Shown: positions 48,552 through 57,683, numbered from the stretch's first letter. The stretch is DNA of 64,000 nt from Paracoccus methylarcula (GCF_003007735.2 NZ_PXNQ02000005.1:124001-188000); one strand, 5' to 3'. Made by a program: numbers and translations. The notes: generated by a model from the letters alone, not told the origin.

Positions 48552-49094
48552 ATGAACGAGCAGAACGAACAGCCGACCGAAGACATCACCGAAGAGGATC
48601 AGCTCGCCGAGATCGAGGATCTGGCCGACGAAATCGCACGGCTGACGGCCGAACGGGATGAATTCCGCGACAAGTTCATGCGTGCGCTGGCCGACGCGGA
48701 AAATTCCCGCAAGCGTGCCGACAAGGACCGCCGCGACGCCGAGCAATATGGCGGCTCGCGTCTGGCCCGCGACCTGCTGCCCGTTCATGACGCGCTGACC
48801 CGTGCCCTGGATGCCGCCGGGGAAGAACAGCGGGAGGCCGCCAAGGCCCTGATCGAAGGGGTCGAACTGACCCTGCGCGAATTGTCGAATGTCTTCAGCA
48901 AGCATGGGATCACCGTGATCCGGCCCGAGCCCGGTGAGAAATTCGATCCCACCTATCACGAGGCGATGTTCGAGGCCGCCGTCCCCGGCACCAAGGCCGG
49001 AGAGATCATCCAGGTCATGGATAATGGCTTCCGCCTGCATGACCGCCTGCTGCGCCCGGCCAAGGTGGGCGTCTCCTCGACCCAGGAAAGCTGA
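48552..49094 (+). CDS. grpE: nucleotide exchange factor GrpE
   Basis: GrpE releases ADP from DnaK. The 180-residue protein has an acidic start, a long coiled coil (about 15-75, DEIARLTAERDEFRDKFMRALADAEN), and the C-terminal beta part PGEKFDPTYHEAMFEAAVPGTKAGEIIQVMDNGFRLHDRLLRPAKVGVS. The start at 48552 is better spaced from GGAAAGG than the ATG at 48540, which overlaps the hrcA stop and would add four residues. A hairpin follows the stop. Confidence 0.95.
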   Translation: MNEQNEQPTEDITEEDQLAEIEDLADEIARLTAERDEFRDKFMRALADAENSRKRADKDRRDAEQYGGSRLARDLLPVHDALTRALDAAGEEQREAAKALIEGVELTLRELSNVFSKHGITVIRPEPGEKFDPTYHEAMFEAAVPGTKAGEIIQVMDNGFRLHDRLLRPAKVGVSSTQES

Positions 49095-49115
49095 GGCTTT
49101 CCTGGCCACAAGCTT

Positions 49116-49152
49116 CTTGCCCGGAATCGGGGTCCAAGGCTCCCCGGGCAAG
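49116..49152 (+). terminator. hairpin after grpE
   Basis: CTTGCCCGG (49116-49124) pairs perfectly with CCGGGCAAG (49144-49152), with a further GGGG/CCCC option inside. It lies 22 bases past the grpE stop and lacks a T run. Confidence 0.45.
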
Positions 49153-49280
49153 CATTGGTGCGCCTGTCCCAGAAGTAATGTCATATCCCGGCGATCCAGC
49201 CCTCCGACATCCTTCCGGCATTACCCTCAATGAAACCAGGGCCTGATCGCGGATCCACGCGTGACATCGGGCGTTACCTC

Positions 49281-49296
49281 GGCAACATGCGTTGCC
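49281..49296. promoter_or_regulatory. perfect inverted repeat upstream of gfa
   Basis: GGCAACATGCGTTGCC is a perfect 6-4-6 palindrome 130 bp before the gfa start. It could be an operator for formaldehyde control or a short hairpin; neither is proven. Confidence 0.35.
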
Positions 49297-49425
49297 TGCG
49301 TGCAGCCGTTGCCGCCTCGTTCTGCGCCTCCCTGCAACCGCGATGCTACAACCTTCCGCTGACTTGCCGTTTTTTCCCGTCCGCGCGACGCTTGGGAAGG
49401 TAATAGGTCATCGGAGGAGGGGACC

Positions 49426-50010
49426 ATGGCAAATCCAGCAGGGGTGAAGATTCATCCTGCCGTCGATAACGGCGTCAAATCAGGAAACCCGAACTTTTCC
49501 GGTGGTACGCTCAGTTGTCACTGCGCCCGCAATCCGGTCAAGGTGCGGGTCGGCGCACAGACCGCGCATAACCATGTCTGTGGCTGCACCAAGTGCTGGA
49601 AACCGGACGGCGCGGTTTTCAGCCAGATCGCCGTCGTGTCGCGCGATGCGGTAGAAGTCACTGAAAACGCGGACAAACTGGAAGTCGTCAATGCCGAGGC
49701 ACCGATCCAGCGCTATCGTTGCCGCGATTGTGGCGTGCATATGTATGGCCGCATAGAGAACAAGGATCACCCGTTCTACGGCCTCGATTTCGTTCATACG
49801 GAATTGTCATCCGAGGACGGCTGGTCTGCACCTGAATTCGCCGCCTTTGTCAGCTCTATCATCGAATCGGGTGTCGATCCGTCGGAGATGGACGCTATCC
49901 GGTCGCGTCTGCGCGAGCTTGGGCTGGAGCCCTATGACGCATTGTCGCCACCCCTGATGGACGCGATCGCGACCCATGTGGCAAAGAAATCCGGCGCGCT
50001 ACCCGCTTGA
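49426..50010 (+). CDS. gfa: S-(hydroxymethyl)glutathione synthase (glutathione-dependent formaldehyde-activating enzyme)
   Basis: Gfa speeds the joining of formaldehyde and glutathione. The 194-residue protein has the zinc-binding cysteines [19 protein letters not shown] and [13 protein letters not shown] that define the enzyme, first described in Paracoccus denitrificans. The ATG follows GGAGGAGGGGACC. flhA lies 98 bp downstream, the next step of the pathway. The length is usual for the family. Confidence 0.95.
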   Translation: MANPAGVKIHPAVDNGVKSGNPNFSGGTLSCHCARNPVKVRVGAQTAHNHVCGCTKCWKPDGAVFSQIAVVSRDAVEVTENADKLEVVNAEAPIQRYRCRDCGVHMYGRIENKDHPFYGLDFVHTELSSEDGWSAPEFAAFVSSIIESGVDPSEMDAIRSRLRELGLEPYDALSPPLMDAIATHVAKKSGALPA

Positions 50011-50108
50011 CGGCGGTCCGTCCGGCTGAAACCGAAATGCGACGGGGCCGCAGCAGCCGGCCCTTTCGGCCATGACAAGAAGCTGTTGAGATTGATAGGA
50101 GAACTGCG

Positions 50109-51236
50109 ATGAAAACTCGTGCAGCCGTAGCCCTTGAGGCCGGCAAACCGCTGGAAGTGATGGAGGTCAATCTCGAAGGGCCGAAAGAAGGCGAGGTCAT
50201 GGTCGAGATCAAGGCGACCGGAATCTGCCATACCGACGAATTCACCCGCTCGGGTGCCGATCCCGAAGGGCTGTTTCCCTCGATCCTGGGCCATGAAGGC
50301 GCAGGTGTCGTGGTCGAGGTCGGCCCTGGCGTGACCTCCGTGAAACCCGGTGATCACGTGATCCCGCTCTATACCCCGGAATGCCGCGAATGCGCGTCCT
50401 GCCTGTCGGGCAAGACCAATCTCTGCACCCGGATCCGCGCGACACAGGGGCAGGGGTTGATGCCCGACGGGACCTCCCGTTTCAGCCTGCCCGACGGCAC
50501 CCCGATCCATCACTATATGGGCTGCTCGACCTTCTCGAACTACACGGTGCTACCCGAGATTGCCGTCGCCAAGGTCCGCGAGGACGCGCCTTTCGACAAG
50601 ATCTGCTATATCGGCTGCGGCGTGACCACCGGCATCGGCGCGGTGATCAACACCGCCAAGGTCGAAATCGGTGCCAAGGCCGTGGTCTTCGGACTGGGCG
50701 GTATCGGCCTCAACGTCATCCAGGGCCTGCGCCTGGCCGGAGCGGACATGATCATCGGCGTCGATCTGAACGACGACAAGAAGGAGATGGCCGAGCGTTT
50801 CGGCATGACTCACTTCGTCAACCCGAAGAATGTCGATAATACCGTGCAGGAAATCGTCGAGCTGACCAAGACGCCCTTCGACCAGATCGGCGGCGCGGAT
50901 TACAGCTTCGACGCCACCGGCAATGTCAAGGTGATGCGCGACGCGCTGGAATGCACCCATCGCGGTTGGGGCCAGTCTGTCATCATCGGGGTCGCACCCG
51001 CAGGGGCCGAGATCAGCACCCGTCCATTCCAGCTTGTCACCGGCCGGGTCTGGAAAGGCACTGCCTTTGGTGGCGCGCGGGGCCGCACCGATGTGCCGAA
51101 AATCGTCGACTGGTACATGGATGGCAAGATCGAGATCGACCCGATGATCACCCACACCATGCCTCTGGATGACATCAACAAGGGCTTCGACCTGATGCAT
51201 CACGGCGAGTCGATTCGTTCGGTCGTGCTTTACTGA
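50109..51236 (+). CDS. flhA: S-(hydroxymethyl)glutathione dehydrogenase / class III alcohol dehydrogenase
   Basis: The enzyme oxidises S-hydroxymethylglutathione to S-formylglutathione with NAD+. The 375-residue protein has the catalytic zinc ligands in [11 protein letters not shown] and [10 protein letters not shown], the structural zinc loop [15 protein letters not shown], the [10 protein letters not shown] segment with the third catalytic Cys, and the NAD site [18 protein letters not shown] precedes the ATG. This flhA is the Paracoccus formaldehyde gene, not the flagellar export gene. A terminator-like hairpin follows. Confidence 0.96.
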   Translation: MKTRAAVALEAGKPLEVMEVNLEGPKEGEVMVEIKATGICHTDEFTRSGADPEGLFPSILGHEGAGVVVEVGPGVTSVKPGDHVIPLYTPECRECASCLSGKTNLCTRIRATQGQGLMPDGTSRFSLPDGTPIHHYMGCSTFSNYTVLPEIAVAKVREDAPFDKICYIGCGVTTGIGAVINTAKVEIGAKAVVFGLGGIGLNVIQGLRLAGADMIIGVDLNDDKKEMAERFGMTHFVNPKNVDNTVQEIVELTKTPFDQIGGADYSFDATGNVKVMRDALECTHRGWGQSVIIGVAPAGAEISTRPFQLVTGRVWKGTAFGGARGRTDVPKIVDWYMDGKIEIDPMITHTMPLDDINKGFDLMHHGESIRSVVLY

Positions 51237-51261
51237 TCCTTCACGGCTGCTTAGGTAGTGA

Positions 51262-51287
51262 AACGGCGGGGCTCCGGTCCCGCCGTT
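51262..51287 (+). terminator. hairpin after flhA
   Basis: A perfect 9-bp stem, AACGGCGGG (51262-51270) with CCCGCCGTT (51279-51287), lies 25 bases past the flhA stop and separates it from the ClpP-like gene. Confidence 0.6.
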
Positions 51288-51314
51288 GCCATGCGAATGA
51301 AGGAGAGCGGTCCC

Positions 51315-51947
51315 ATGCGGCACCAATGGCTGGACGATGACGACGACGATCAGGAAGAGGACGAACCGCAAAAGGGCGACAAGGACGGGCTGGGCCTTCC
51401 GGAAGGCGACAATATCGGCAAGCTCTATTTCAAATCGCGCACCGTGATTGTCGCGGGCACGATCAACGACAAGCTGGCGCAGCGCACCGTGGCGCATCTG
51501 CTGGCATTGGCCGAGGATGGTGACGATCCGATCAATATGCTGATCAGCTCGCCCGGCGGCCATGTCGAATCGGGTGACATGATTCATGACGTCATCAAGT
51601 TCATCCGTCCCACCGTGCGCACCATCGGCTCGGGCTGGGTGGCAAGTGCGGGCGCACTGATCTTCGTCGGCGCGCAGAAGAAGAACCGCTTCTGTCTGCC
51701 CAATACCCGTTTCCTGCTGCACCAACCCTCGGGCGGGATCGGCGGGACTTCGTCCGACATGATGATCCAGGCCGAACAGATCCGTCAGATGCGTCAGCGC
51801 CTGAACGAGATCTTTGCCGAGGCGACGGGCCAGACGGCCGAGCGGATCGAGCAAGACACCAAGCGCGATTTCTGGCTGAACACGCAAGAGGCGCTTGAAT
51901 ACGGGTTGCTGGGCAAGGTCATCCGCAGCGTGGACGAATTGAAATGA
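51315..51947 (+). CDS. ClpP-like serine peptidase subunit
   Basis: The 210-residue protein has the ClpP fold with its triad: Ser in GSGWVASAGALIF, His in RFLLHQPSGG, and Asp in QDTKRDFWLN. It differs from housekeeping ClpP at the N-terminus: an Asp/Glu-rich stretch (LDDDDDDQEEDEP) and KLYFKSRTVIVAGTI replace the usual axial-loop segment. It may be a paralogue in mixed rings or a partner-free peptidase. The start at 51315 follows AGGAGAG. Its stop overlaps the GNAT gene (ATGA). Its place inside a formaldehyde locus is unexplained. Confidence 0.88.
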   Translation: MRHQWLDDDDDDQEEDEPQKGDKDGLGLPEGDNIGKLYFKSRTVIVAGTINDKLAQRTVAHLLALAEDGDDPINMLISSPGGHVESGDMIHDVIKFIRPTVRTIGSGWVASAGALIFVGAQKKNRFCLPNTRFLLHQPSGGIGGTSSDMMIQAEQIRQMRQRLNEIFAEATGQTAERIEQDTKRDFWLNTQEALEYGLLGKVIRSVDELK

Positions 51948-52465
51948 ACCCGCGCGGGGAGGTCACGATCCGCCCCGCCCATGAAGCCGATCGCGACGCG
52001 ATCTGGGCGATCCTCGAACCGGTCTATCGCGCGGGGGAAACCTATTGCATCCCGCGCGATATCGGGCGCGAGGATGCTCTGGCCGACTGGTTAGCGCATC
52101 CGTTTACCGCTTTCGTGGCGGAGATCGATGGCAGAATCCTTGGCACCAGCCATATCGGCGCGAACCGGCCCGGAGGCGGGGCGCATGTCGCCAACGCTTC
52201 CTTTGCCACGCATTCGCAGGCACGGGGCAAGGGCGTTGCCCGCGCTCTGGTCGAACACGCCAAGATCTGGGCAAGGGAGCAGAATTTCCGGGCGATGCAG
52301 TTCAATTTCGTCGTCTCGACCAATGCCGATGCCGTCCATTTGTGGCAGAAAGCCGGATTCGAGATTGTCGGACGGCTGCCACGCGCGTTTCTTCACCCGC
52401 AGCAGGGGCCGGTGGATGCGCTGGTCATGTTCCAAGAATTGAAGGGAGAATCCGATGAGCCTTGA
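51944..52465 (+). CDS. GNAT family N-acetyltransferase
   Basis: The 173-residue protein has the acetyl-CoA site SQARGKGVARALVEHAKIWAREQ (motif A) and the motif B region NADAVHLWQKAGFEIVGRLP. An N-terminal IRPAHEADRDAIWAILEPVYRAGETY is typical of acetyltransferases for small molecules or amino acids. The acceptor is unknown. It overlaps the ClpP-like gene by 4 bases and fghA by 11, so it is translated with both. Confidence 0.9.
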   Translation: MNPRGEVTIRPAHEADRDAIWAILEPVYRAGETYCIPRDIGREDALADWLAHPFTAFVAEIDGRILGTSHIGANRPGGGAHVANASFATHSQARGKGVARALVEHAKIWAREQNFRAMQFNFVVSTNADAVHLWQKAGFEIVGRLPRAFLHPQQGPVDALVMFQELKGESDEP

Positions 52466-53288
52466 GACCCTTTCCGAGAACCGCAGCTTTGGCGGCACGC
52501 AGGGCGTTTACCGCCACAGATCGCAGGCTACCGGGACCGATATGACCTTCGGCTTGTTCCTGCCCGAAGAAGCGCAGCATGGCCGGGTGCCGGTGCTGTG
52601 GTATCTGTCGGGGCTGACCTGCACCCATGAGAACGCCATGACCAAGGCCGCCGCGCAGGAATGGTGCGCCGAGGCGGGCATCGCCATTGTCTTTCCCGAT
52701 ACCTCGCCCCGCGGCGATGACGTGGCGGATGACGAGGCCTATGATCTGGGCAAGGGCGCGGGCTTTTACGTGAATGCCACGCAGGATCCATGGAAGCCGC
52801 ATTTCCAGATGTGGCATTATGTCGTGCATGAACTTCCCGAGCTGCTCAGCGACAATTTCGCCATCGACCGCGATGCGATGGGCATCACCGGACATTCGAT
52901 GGGCGGCCATGGCGCGCTGACCATCGCCATGACTCATCCCGAACGTTACAGATCCGTCTCGGCCTTTGCGCCCATTGCGAATCCGACCGAGTCGGATTGG
53001 GGTAGGAAGCAACTGACCGCCTATCTGGGGGATGATCGTGCCGCATGGCGCGCGCATGATTCAACCGTCCTGATGACGGAAAGGGGCTATCCCGGCGAGA
53101 TTCTGATCGACCAGGGCAGCAGTGATCAGTTCCTTGACCTGCTCAAGCCCGAATCGCTGGCGCATGCGATGATGGCCCGCCGCCAGCCGGGGCAGTTCCG
53201 CATGCAACCGGGCTATGATCACAGCTATTTCTTCGTGCAGAGTTTCATGGCTGATCATGTCATGTGGCATGCGGAGCGGCTGATCTGA
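52455..53288 (+). CDS. fghA: S-formylglutathione hydrolase
   Basis: FghA splits S-formylglutathione to formate and glutathione, ending the glutathione route of formaldehyde oxidation. The 277-residue esterase-D-type alpha/beta hydrolase has GHSMGGHGAL with Ser148, LSGLTCTHENAMTKA near 51-65, DQGSSDQFL and the late His in YDHSYFF. GGGAGAA precedes the ATG, which lies inside the GNAT gene. gfa and flhA, its pathway partners, are upstream across the ClpP-like and GNAT genes. Confidence 0.96.
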   Translation: MSLETLSENRSFGGTQGVYRHRSQATGTDMTFGLFLPEEAQHGRVPVLWYLSGLTCTHENAMTKAAAQEWCAEAGIAIVFPDTSPRGDDVADDEAYDLGKGAGFYVNATQDPWKPHFQMWHYVVHELPELLSDNFAIDRDAMGITGHSMGGHGALTIAMTHPERYRSVSAFAPIANPTESDWGRKQLTAYLGDDRAAWRAHDSTVLMTERGYPGEILIDQGSSDQFLDLLKPESLAHAMMARRQPGQFRMQPGYDHSYFFVQSFMADHVMWHAERLI

Positions 53289-53368
53289 GGATTTCAGCTC
53301 ATGGTTTCGTTTCGATCCGGGCGGGTATGATCGGCAACTGCGATCCGGCCTGTCCCGGAGGTGTCGCA

Positions 53369-54127
53369 TTACTTGAATGCGCTCACCATCCGGTCCATAT
53401 GCCGTGCCAATAGCCAGGCATCGCCCGCAATGGCGACGAATTCGATCCCGTCGGTTTCGAAATAACCCCTAGCGGTTTCTTCGCCATAGCCGAGGATACC
53501 GGCGGGAAGCCCCGCTTCATGGATCAGCGACACGGCCTCGACGATCTTGGCGCGCACCTCGGGGGCGGAGACGTTTCCCGCATGCCCCATCGAGGCGGCA
53601 AGATCGCCCGGTCCGATGAAGATCGCATCCACGCCCTCCACCTCGGCAATCCCGGGAATACTGGCGACGACCTGCGGAGTCTCGACCTGCAGGATGATGG
53701 TCATGTCCTCGGTATAGGTTTGCAGGTAGTCCTTTTGCCGCGCATAGCGATTGGCCCGCACCGTTGCCGAGATGCCGCGAATGCCGCGAGGAGGATAGCG
53801 CGTCCAACTGACCGCCTGCTGCGCGTCCTCGGCGGTCTGGATCATCGGGAACATCAGGTTGCGTACGCCGATATCGAGAAGCCGCTTGACCATCACCGGT
53901 TCGGAAAAGGGTGGGCGGACGACGACCTCGGCCCCGCCACCGGTCGCGGCGCGCAGATGATCGGAGATCTGCGACAGATCGCCCGGCGAATGCTCCATAT
54001 CCACCAGCAGCCAGTCCGCGCCGGATTGCGAGGCGATCTCGGTTACCGTGGGCGAGCAGAGCGAAAGCCAGAAGCCCGGTAACTTGCGACGCTCCCGCAG
54101 CGCCGTCTTGAAAGGATTGCGCGTCAT
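53369..54127 (-). CDS. HpcH/HpaI family class II aldolase
   Basis: The 252-residue protein belongs to the HpaI/GarL group of metal-dependent pyruvate aldolases. It shows LLVDMEHSPGDLSQI, VVVRPPFSEPVMVKRLLDIGVRNLMFPMIQTAEDA, ILQVETPQVVASIPGIA and IFIGPGDLAASMGHAG. It should split a 2-keto-3-deoxy sugar acid or similar compound to pyruvate and an aldehyde. The start at 54127 has AAAGGAC upstream; the longer frame overlaps the RraA-like gene. It is the last gene of the ilvD-dapA-rraA-hpaI run. Confidence 0.9.
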   Translation of the reverse strand: MTRNPFKTALRERRKLPGFWLSLCSPTVTEIASQSGADWLLVDMEHSPGDLSQISDHLRAATGGGAEVVVRPPFSEPVMVKRLLDIGVRNLMFPMIQTAEDAQQAVSWTRYPPRGIRGISATVRANRYARQKDYLQTYTEDMTIILQVETPQVVASIPGIAEVEGVDAIFIGPGDLAASMGHAGNVSAPEVRAKIVEAVSLIHEAGLPAGILGYGEETARGYFETDGIEFVAIAGDAWLLARHMDRMVSAFK

Positions 54128-54159
54128 GCCAAAAATGTCCTTTCGCCTGTGCGGGCCGT

Positions 54160-54870
54160 TCAGCGCCCCTTGTCCTGCCGCCATTTCTCGAATGCCGCAC
54201 GATGTTCGTCCCGCGTGCAGGGATAGAGGCCGATGATGCCTTCGCCGTCGCGCACCCGCTCGATCACGAAATCCTCGTAGATGCTCATCTCGACGGCTTC
54301 CTCGGCAACTTCGCCGGCCAGATGCGCCGGGATCACGATGACGCAATCGGCGTCGCCCACGATGATGTCGCCGGGAAAGACCGGGGCATCGCCGCAACCG
54401 ATGGGCACGTTCAGTTCGATGGCTTCGTGCAGGGTGAGGTTGGTCGGGCTCGAGGGCCGCTGGTGATAAACCGGCATGTCCAGCTTGCCGATGGCGTCGG
54501 CATCGCGGAAGCCGCCATCGGTGACGGCCCCCGCCGCCCCGCGCTTCATCAGCCGGGTCAAGAGGATGTCGCCCGCCGAGGCGGCGCGGGCATCCTTGCG
54601 GCTGTCCATGACCAGCACATGGCCTTCGGGGCAGGTTTCGATGGCCACGCGCTGCGGATGTTCGGGGTTGCGGAACTCGGTCAACTGGTTGCGGTCCTCG
54701 CGCGCGGGCATGTAGCGCAAAGTGAAGGCGGGGCCGACCATGTTGCCGCCCTTATGCGCGATGGGATGCACGCCCTGGATCACCTGCTGACGCAGCCCAC
54801 GCTTGAATAACGCCGTGGCCAGCGTCGCTACCGAGACGCTTTTCAGCTTGTCGCGAATTTCATTGTCCAT
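54160..54870 (-). CDS. RraA-like family protein (aldolase/decarboxylase type)
   Basis: The 236-residue protein has the RraA/HMG aldolase core: VHPIAHKGGNMVGPAFTLRY, GHVLVMDSRKDARAASAGDILLTRLMKRGAAGAVTDGGFRD (substrate and metal site) and APVFPGDIIVGDADCVIVIP. In catabolic clusters such proteins act as 4-hydroxy-4-methyl-2-oxoglutarate-type aldolases or oxaloacetate decarboxylases rather than RNase E regulators. The start at 54870 is preceded by AGGAGAAACCGGA. It sits between the DapA-type gene and the HpaI gene. Confidence 0.87.
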   Translation of the reverse strand: MDNEIRDKLKSVSVATLATALFKRGLRQQVIQGVHPIAHKGGNMVGPAFTLRYMPAREDRNQLTEFRNPEHPQRVAIETCPEGHVLVMDSRKDARAASAGDILLTRLMKRGAAGAVTDGGFRDADAIGKLDMPVYHQRPSSPTNLTLHEAIELNVPIGCGDAPVFPGDIIVGDADCVIVIPAHLAGEVAEEAVEMSIYEDFVIERVRDGEGIIGLYPCTRDEHRAAFEKWRQDKGR

Positions 54871-54887
54871 TCCGGTTTCTCCTGCGT

Positions 54888-55785
54888 TCATGTCAGTCCC
54901 ACTGAAGCCAGGAATTCGGACATCTTCGCTTGCTGCGCACTGGTCAGCGGCCATGCGGAAGGTGGGCGGGTCGGGCCGCAATCATGGCCGGTTGCCTGAA
55001 GCGCGGCCTTGACGCCGGTCACATTGGTGCCGTTCAGTTCCTCGGCGCGGATATCCTCGAAGGGTTTCATTCCGGCGATCAGGGCATTTGCGCCCGCGTA
55101 ATCGCCTGCCTCCAGTGCCACGTGGATAGCCATCGAGCGTTCGGGCCAGATATTGATCAGCCCCGAGGTGAAGCCCCGCGCCCCGACGGCATAGAAGGCG
55201 GGGGCCCAGATCTCGGCCAGTCCTCCGACCCACACGATCGAGGGATCGCAGGCTGCCTTGGCCGCCGCCAGCTTCAGCGGGTTCGGCGTCGCCCATTTGA
55301 CGCCTCGGACGCCGGGCAGGGCACAGAGATCGGCGATAGCTGCGTGCCGATGGCGTCGTTGCGCAGGTAGAGCATGATCGGCAGCCCGTCGCCCGCATCG
55401 CTGACGGCCTTGAGGTAATCCACCGTTCCGCGTGGCGAGACGAAGGGATCGGGCGGCTGATGGACCATCAGCGCCGCTGCCCCGGCTTCGGCCGATGCTT
55501 TCGCCAAGCGCAGGCGTCGCGGATGCCGCGCCCCACCCCGGCCAGAAGCGGTGCGCGTCCGGCGACCATCCCTGCCACCTCGCGGACCATGGTGATGGCT
55601 TCCCCGGTGGTCAGGGCATAGAATTCGCCGGTATTACCGTTGACCACGGGGATATGCATTCCGGCTGCAAGCGCCCGGTCGATGATCGGGGGCAGGCGGT
55701 CCGGCGCGATCTCTCCATCCGCGTCATAGGGGGTCACGAGAATGCCGGAAATGCCGGTGAGGGCCTGATCGAGATCCTTGGTCAT
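54888..55785 (-). pseudogene. DapA-family lyase/dehydratase gene with two frameshifts
   Basis: The gene reads MTKDLDQALTGISGILVTPYDADGEI, NGNTGEFYALTTGE and LLAGVGRGIRDAC, then changes frame near 55505-55511 to KASAEAGAAALMVHQPP and PIMLYLRNDAIGTQ. It changes again near 55338-55341 to VWVGGLAEIWAPAFYAVGARGFTSG. Adding one base at each place gives a continuous 299-residue protein, the family length. DapA-type proteins in sugar-acid clusters act as 2-keto-3-deoxy-aldonate dehydratases or aldolases. Coding quality is kept throughout, so the breaks are recent or are sequencing errors. Confidence 0.85.
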
Positions 55786-55796
55786 CCGCTTTTCCT

Positions 55797-57536
55797 TCAG
55801 AAAATATCCGGCTCATCGGCGGCATGCCCGAATCCGGCTTCGAGGAAGTTGAAATCGCAGCCCTTGTCGGCCTGCGTGACGTGGCGCTGGAACATATAGC
55901 CATAGCCGCGCTGATAGTGGGGTTGGGGTGGGGTCCATTCGGCGCGGCGACGGGCAAGCTCATCTTCGTCCACGAGCATGTCCAACCGCCGCGCGGGCAG
56001 ATCCAGCCGCACGGTATCGCCTGTTTTCAGCAGCGCCAGAGGCCCGCCGACATGGCTTTCGGGGGCGACATGCAGCACGCAGGCCCCATATGACGTGCCG
56101 GACATGCGGGCATCGGAAATCCGCAGCATGTCGCGATGGCCTTGCTTGATCAGGGCCTTGGGGATCGGCAGCATCCCCCATTCCGGAAAGCCCGGGCCCC
56201 CCTGCGGCCCCGCATTGCGCAGCACCATCACGTGATCCGGAGTCACCTGCAGGCTCTCGTCATCGACCGCCTTCTTCATCTCGGGATAGCTGTCGAAAAC
56301 CAGCGCCGGGCCTTCATGGACATGGAACTTGGGATCGCAGGCGGCGGGCTTGATGATCGCGCCATCCGGGGACAGGTTTCCGCGCAAAACGGCCAGCGAG
56401 CCCTCTTGATAGACCGGGTTCGACAAAGGCCGGATCACATCGTCATTATAGACCTCGGCCCCCTCCAGATTGTCGGAAAGGCTGCGGCCGGTCACGGTCA
56501 GGACACTGCCGTCCAGCCGGTCCTCGATCTGCTTCATCAGCGCGCGCAGCCCGCCCGCCTGGAAGAAATCCTCCATCAGGTAATCCTTGCCCGAAGGCCG
56601 GACATTGGCGATCAGCGGAGTCACCCGGCCCAAGGCATCCAGATCGTCAAGCGTCAGGTCGATGCCCGCACGCCGGGCCATTGCGATCAGATGCACCACG
56701 GCATTGGTCGAACAGCCGGTGGCCATGGCGACGATGGCGGCATTGCGGACGGACGCCTCGGTGACGATCCGGTCGGGGGTCAGATCCTCCCACACCATCT
56801 CGACGATGCGCCGCCCGCAGGCCGAACCCATGCGCTGATGGCCGCTATCCACCGCCGGGATCGAGGAAGCGCCGGGCAGGGTCAGCCCCATCGCGTCAGT
56901 GATCGCCGTCATGGTCGAGGCGGTGCCCATCGTCATGCAGGTGCCCGCCGAGCGTGCGATGCCGCCCTGCACACCCAGCCATTCCTCGTCCGAGATATTC
57001 CCGGCGCGGCGCTCGTCCCAGTATTTCCACGCATCCGAGCCCGAGCCGAGGATCTTGCCGGCATAATGGCCGCGCAGCATCGGCCCGGCCGGCAGGTAGA
57101 TCATCGGCACCCCTGCCGAGATCGCGCCCATGACCAGCCCCGGCGTGGTCTTGTCGCAACCGCCCATCAGCACCACGCCATCCAACGGGTGCGAGCGGAT
57201 CATTTCCTCGGTCTCCATCGCCAGCATGTTGCGATAAAGCATCGAGGTCGGCTTGGTGAAGCTTTCGTCCACCGACAGCGAGGGCAGTTCGACCGCAAAG
57301 CCGCCCGCCTGGAAGACGCCGCGCTTCACGTCCTGCGCGCGTTCGCGGAAATGGGCATGGCAACTGTTGAGTTCAGACCAGGTATTGAGAATACCGATCA
57401 CAGGTTTGTCGCGGAAATCCTCTTCGGCATAGCCAAGCTGCATCAGCCGTGAACGATGCCCGAAACTGCGCAGATCATCCGGCGCGAACCAGCGCGCAGA
57501 ACGCAGATCTGCCGCGGTTTTGACCCTGTCTCCCAT
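55797..57536 (-). CDS. IlvD/Edd family dehydratase (sugar-acid type)
   Basis: The 579-residue iron-sulfur dehydratase has the family segments GILNTWSELNSCHAHFRERAQDVK, LMGGCDKTTPGLVMGA with one cluster Cys, ARSAGTCMTMGTASTM with another, and DARMSGTSYGACVLHVAPES near the end. The opening RSARWFAPDDLRSFGHRSRLMQLGY and the C-terminal HYQRGYGYMFQRHVTQADKGCDF match the L-arabonate/pentonate/hexonate dehydratase subgroup rather than IlvD of branched-chain synthesis. It leads the catabolic run ilvD-dapA-rraA-hpaI, 12 bases from the next gene. Confidence 0.9.
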   Translation of the reverse strand: MGDRVKTAADLRSARWFAPDDLRSFGHRSRLMQLGYAEEDFRDKPVIGILNTWSELNSCHAHFRERAQDVKRGVFQAGGFAVELPSLSVDESFTKPTSMLYRNMLAMETEEMIRSHPLDGVVLMGGCDKTTPGLVMGAISAGVPMIYLPAGPMLRGHYAGKILGSGSDAWKYWDERRAGNISDEEWLGVQGGIARSAGTCMTMGTASTMTAITDAMGLTLPGASSIPAVDSGHQRMGSACGRRIVEMVWEDLTPDRIVTEASVRNAAIVAMATGCSTNAVVHLIAMARRAGIDLTLDDLDALGRVTPLIANVRPSGKDYLMEDFFQAGGLRALMKQIEDRLDGSVLTVTGRSLSDNLEGAEVYNDDVIRPLSNPVYQEGSLAVLRGNLSPDGAIIKPAACDPKFHVHEGPALVFDSYPEMKKAVDDESLQVTPDHVMVLRNAGPQGGPGFPEWGMLPIPKALIKQGHRDMLRISDARMSGTSYGACVLHVAPESHVGGPLALLKTGDTVRLDLPARRLDMLVDEDELARRRAEWTPPQPHYQRGYGYMFQRHVTQADKGCDFNFLEAGFGHAADEPDIF

Positions 57537-57683
57537 GCTGACGAACCTCCCTCACCTCGGCCAACGCATCCATGTATGCGCTTTCATAGAGAGAGGGTCA
57601 AGGCGGATCAACTGCAGATTACCTCAACATTTGTCTCATATATGGTTTGATTTTGAGGTTTGAGGGGTGATTTCAGGCAGTCA

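Larger units (their letters stand above)
49095..49425. other. intergenic region between grpE and gfa
   Basis: The 331-bp gap holds a hairpin after grpE (49116-49152), a perfect 6-4-6 palindrome (49281-49296) and the strong gfa ribosome site GGAGGAGGGGACC. No gene is supported in either direction. Confidence 0.5.

Noticed and set aside
50354..50367. CACGTG-centred palindromes such as GATCACGTGATC (also near 63440)
   Set aside because: They lack the TTTC/GAAA arms of parS and occur within ordinary codons.
50550..51887. Minus-strand open frame of 445 codons
   Set aside because: Antisense to flhA and the ClpP-like gene, both of which are well supported.
56136..57452. Plus-strand open frame of 438 codons
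   Set aside because: Antisense to the IlvD/Edd dehydratase.
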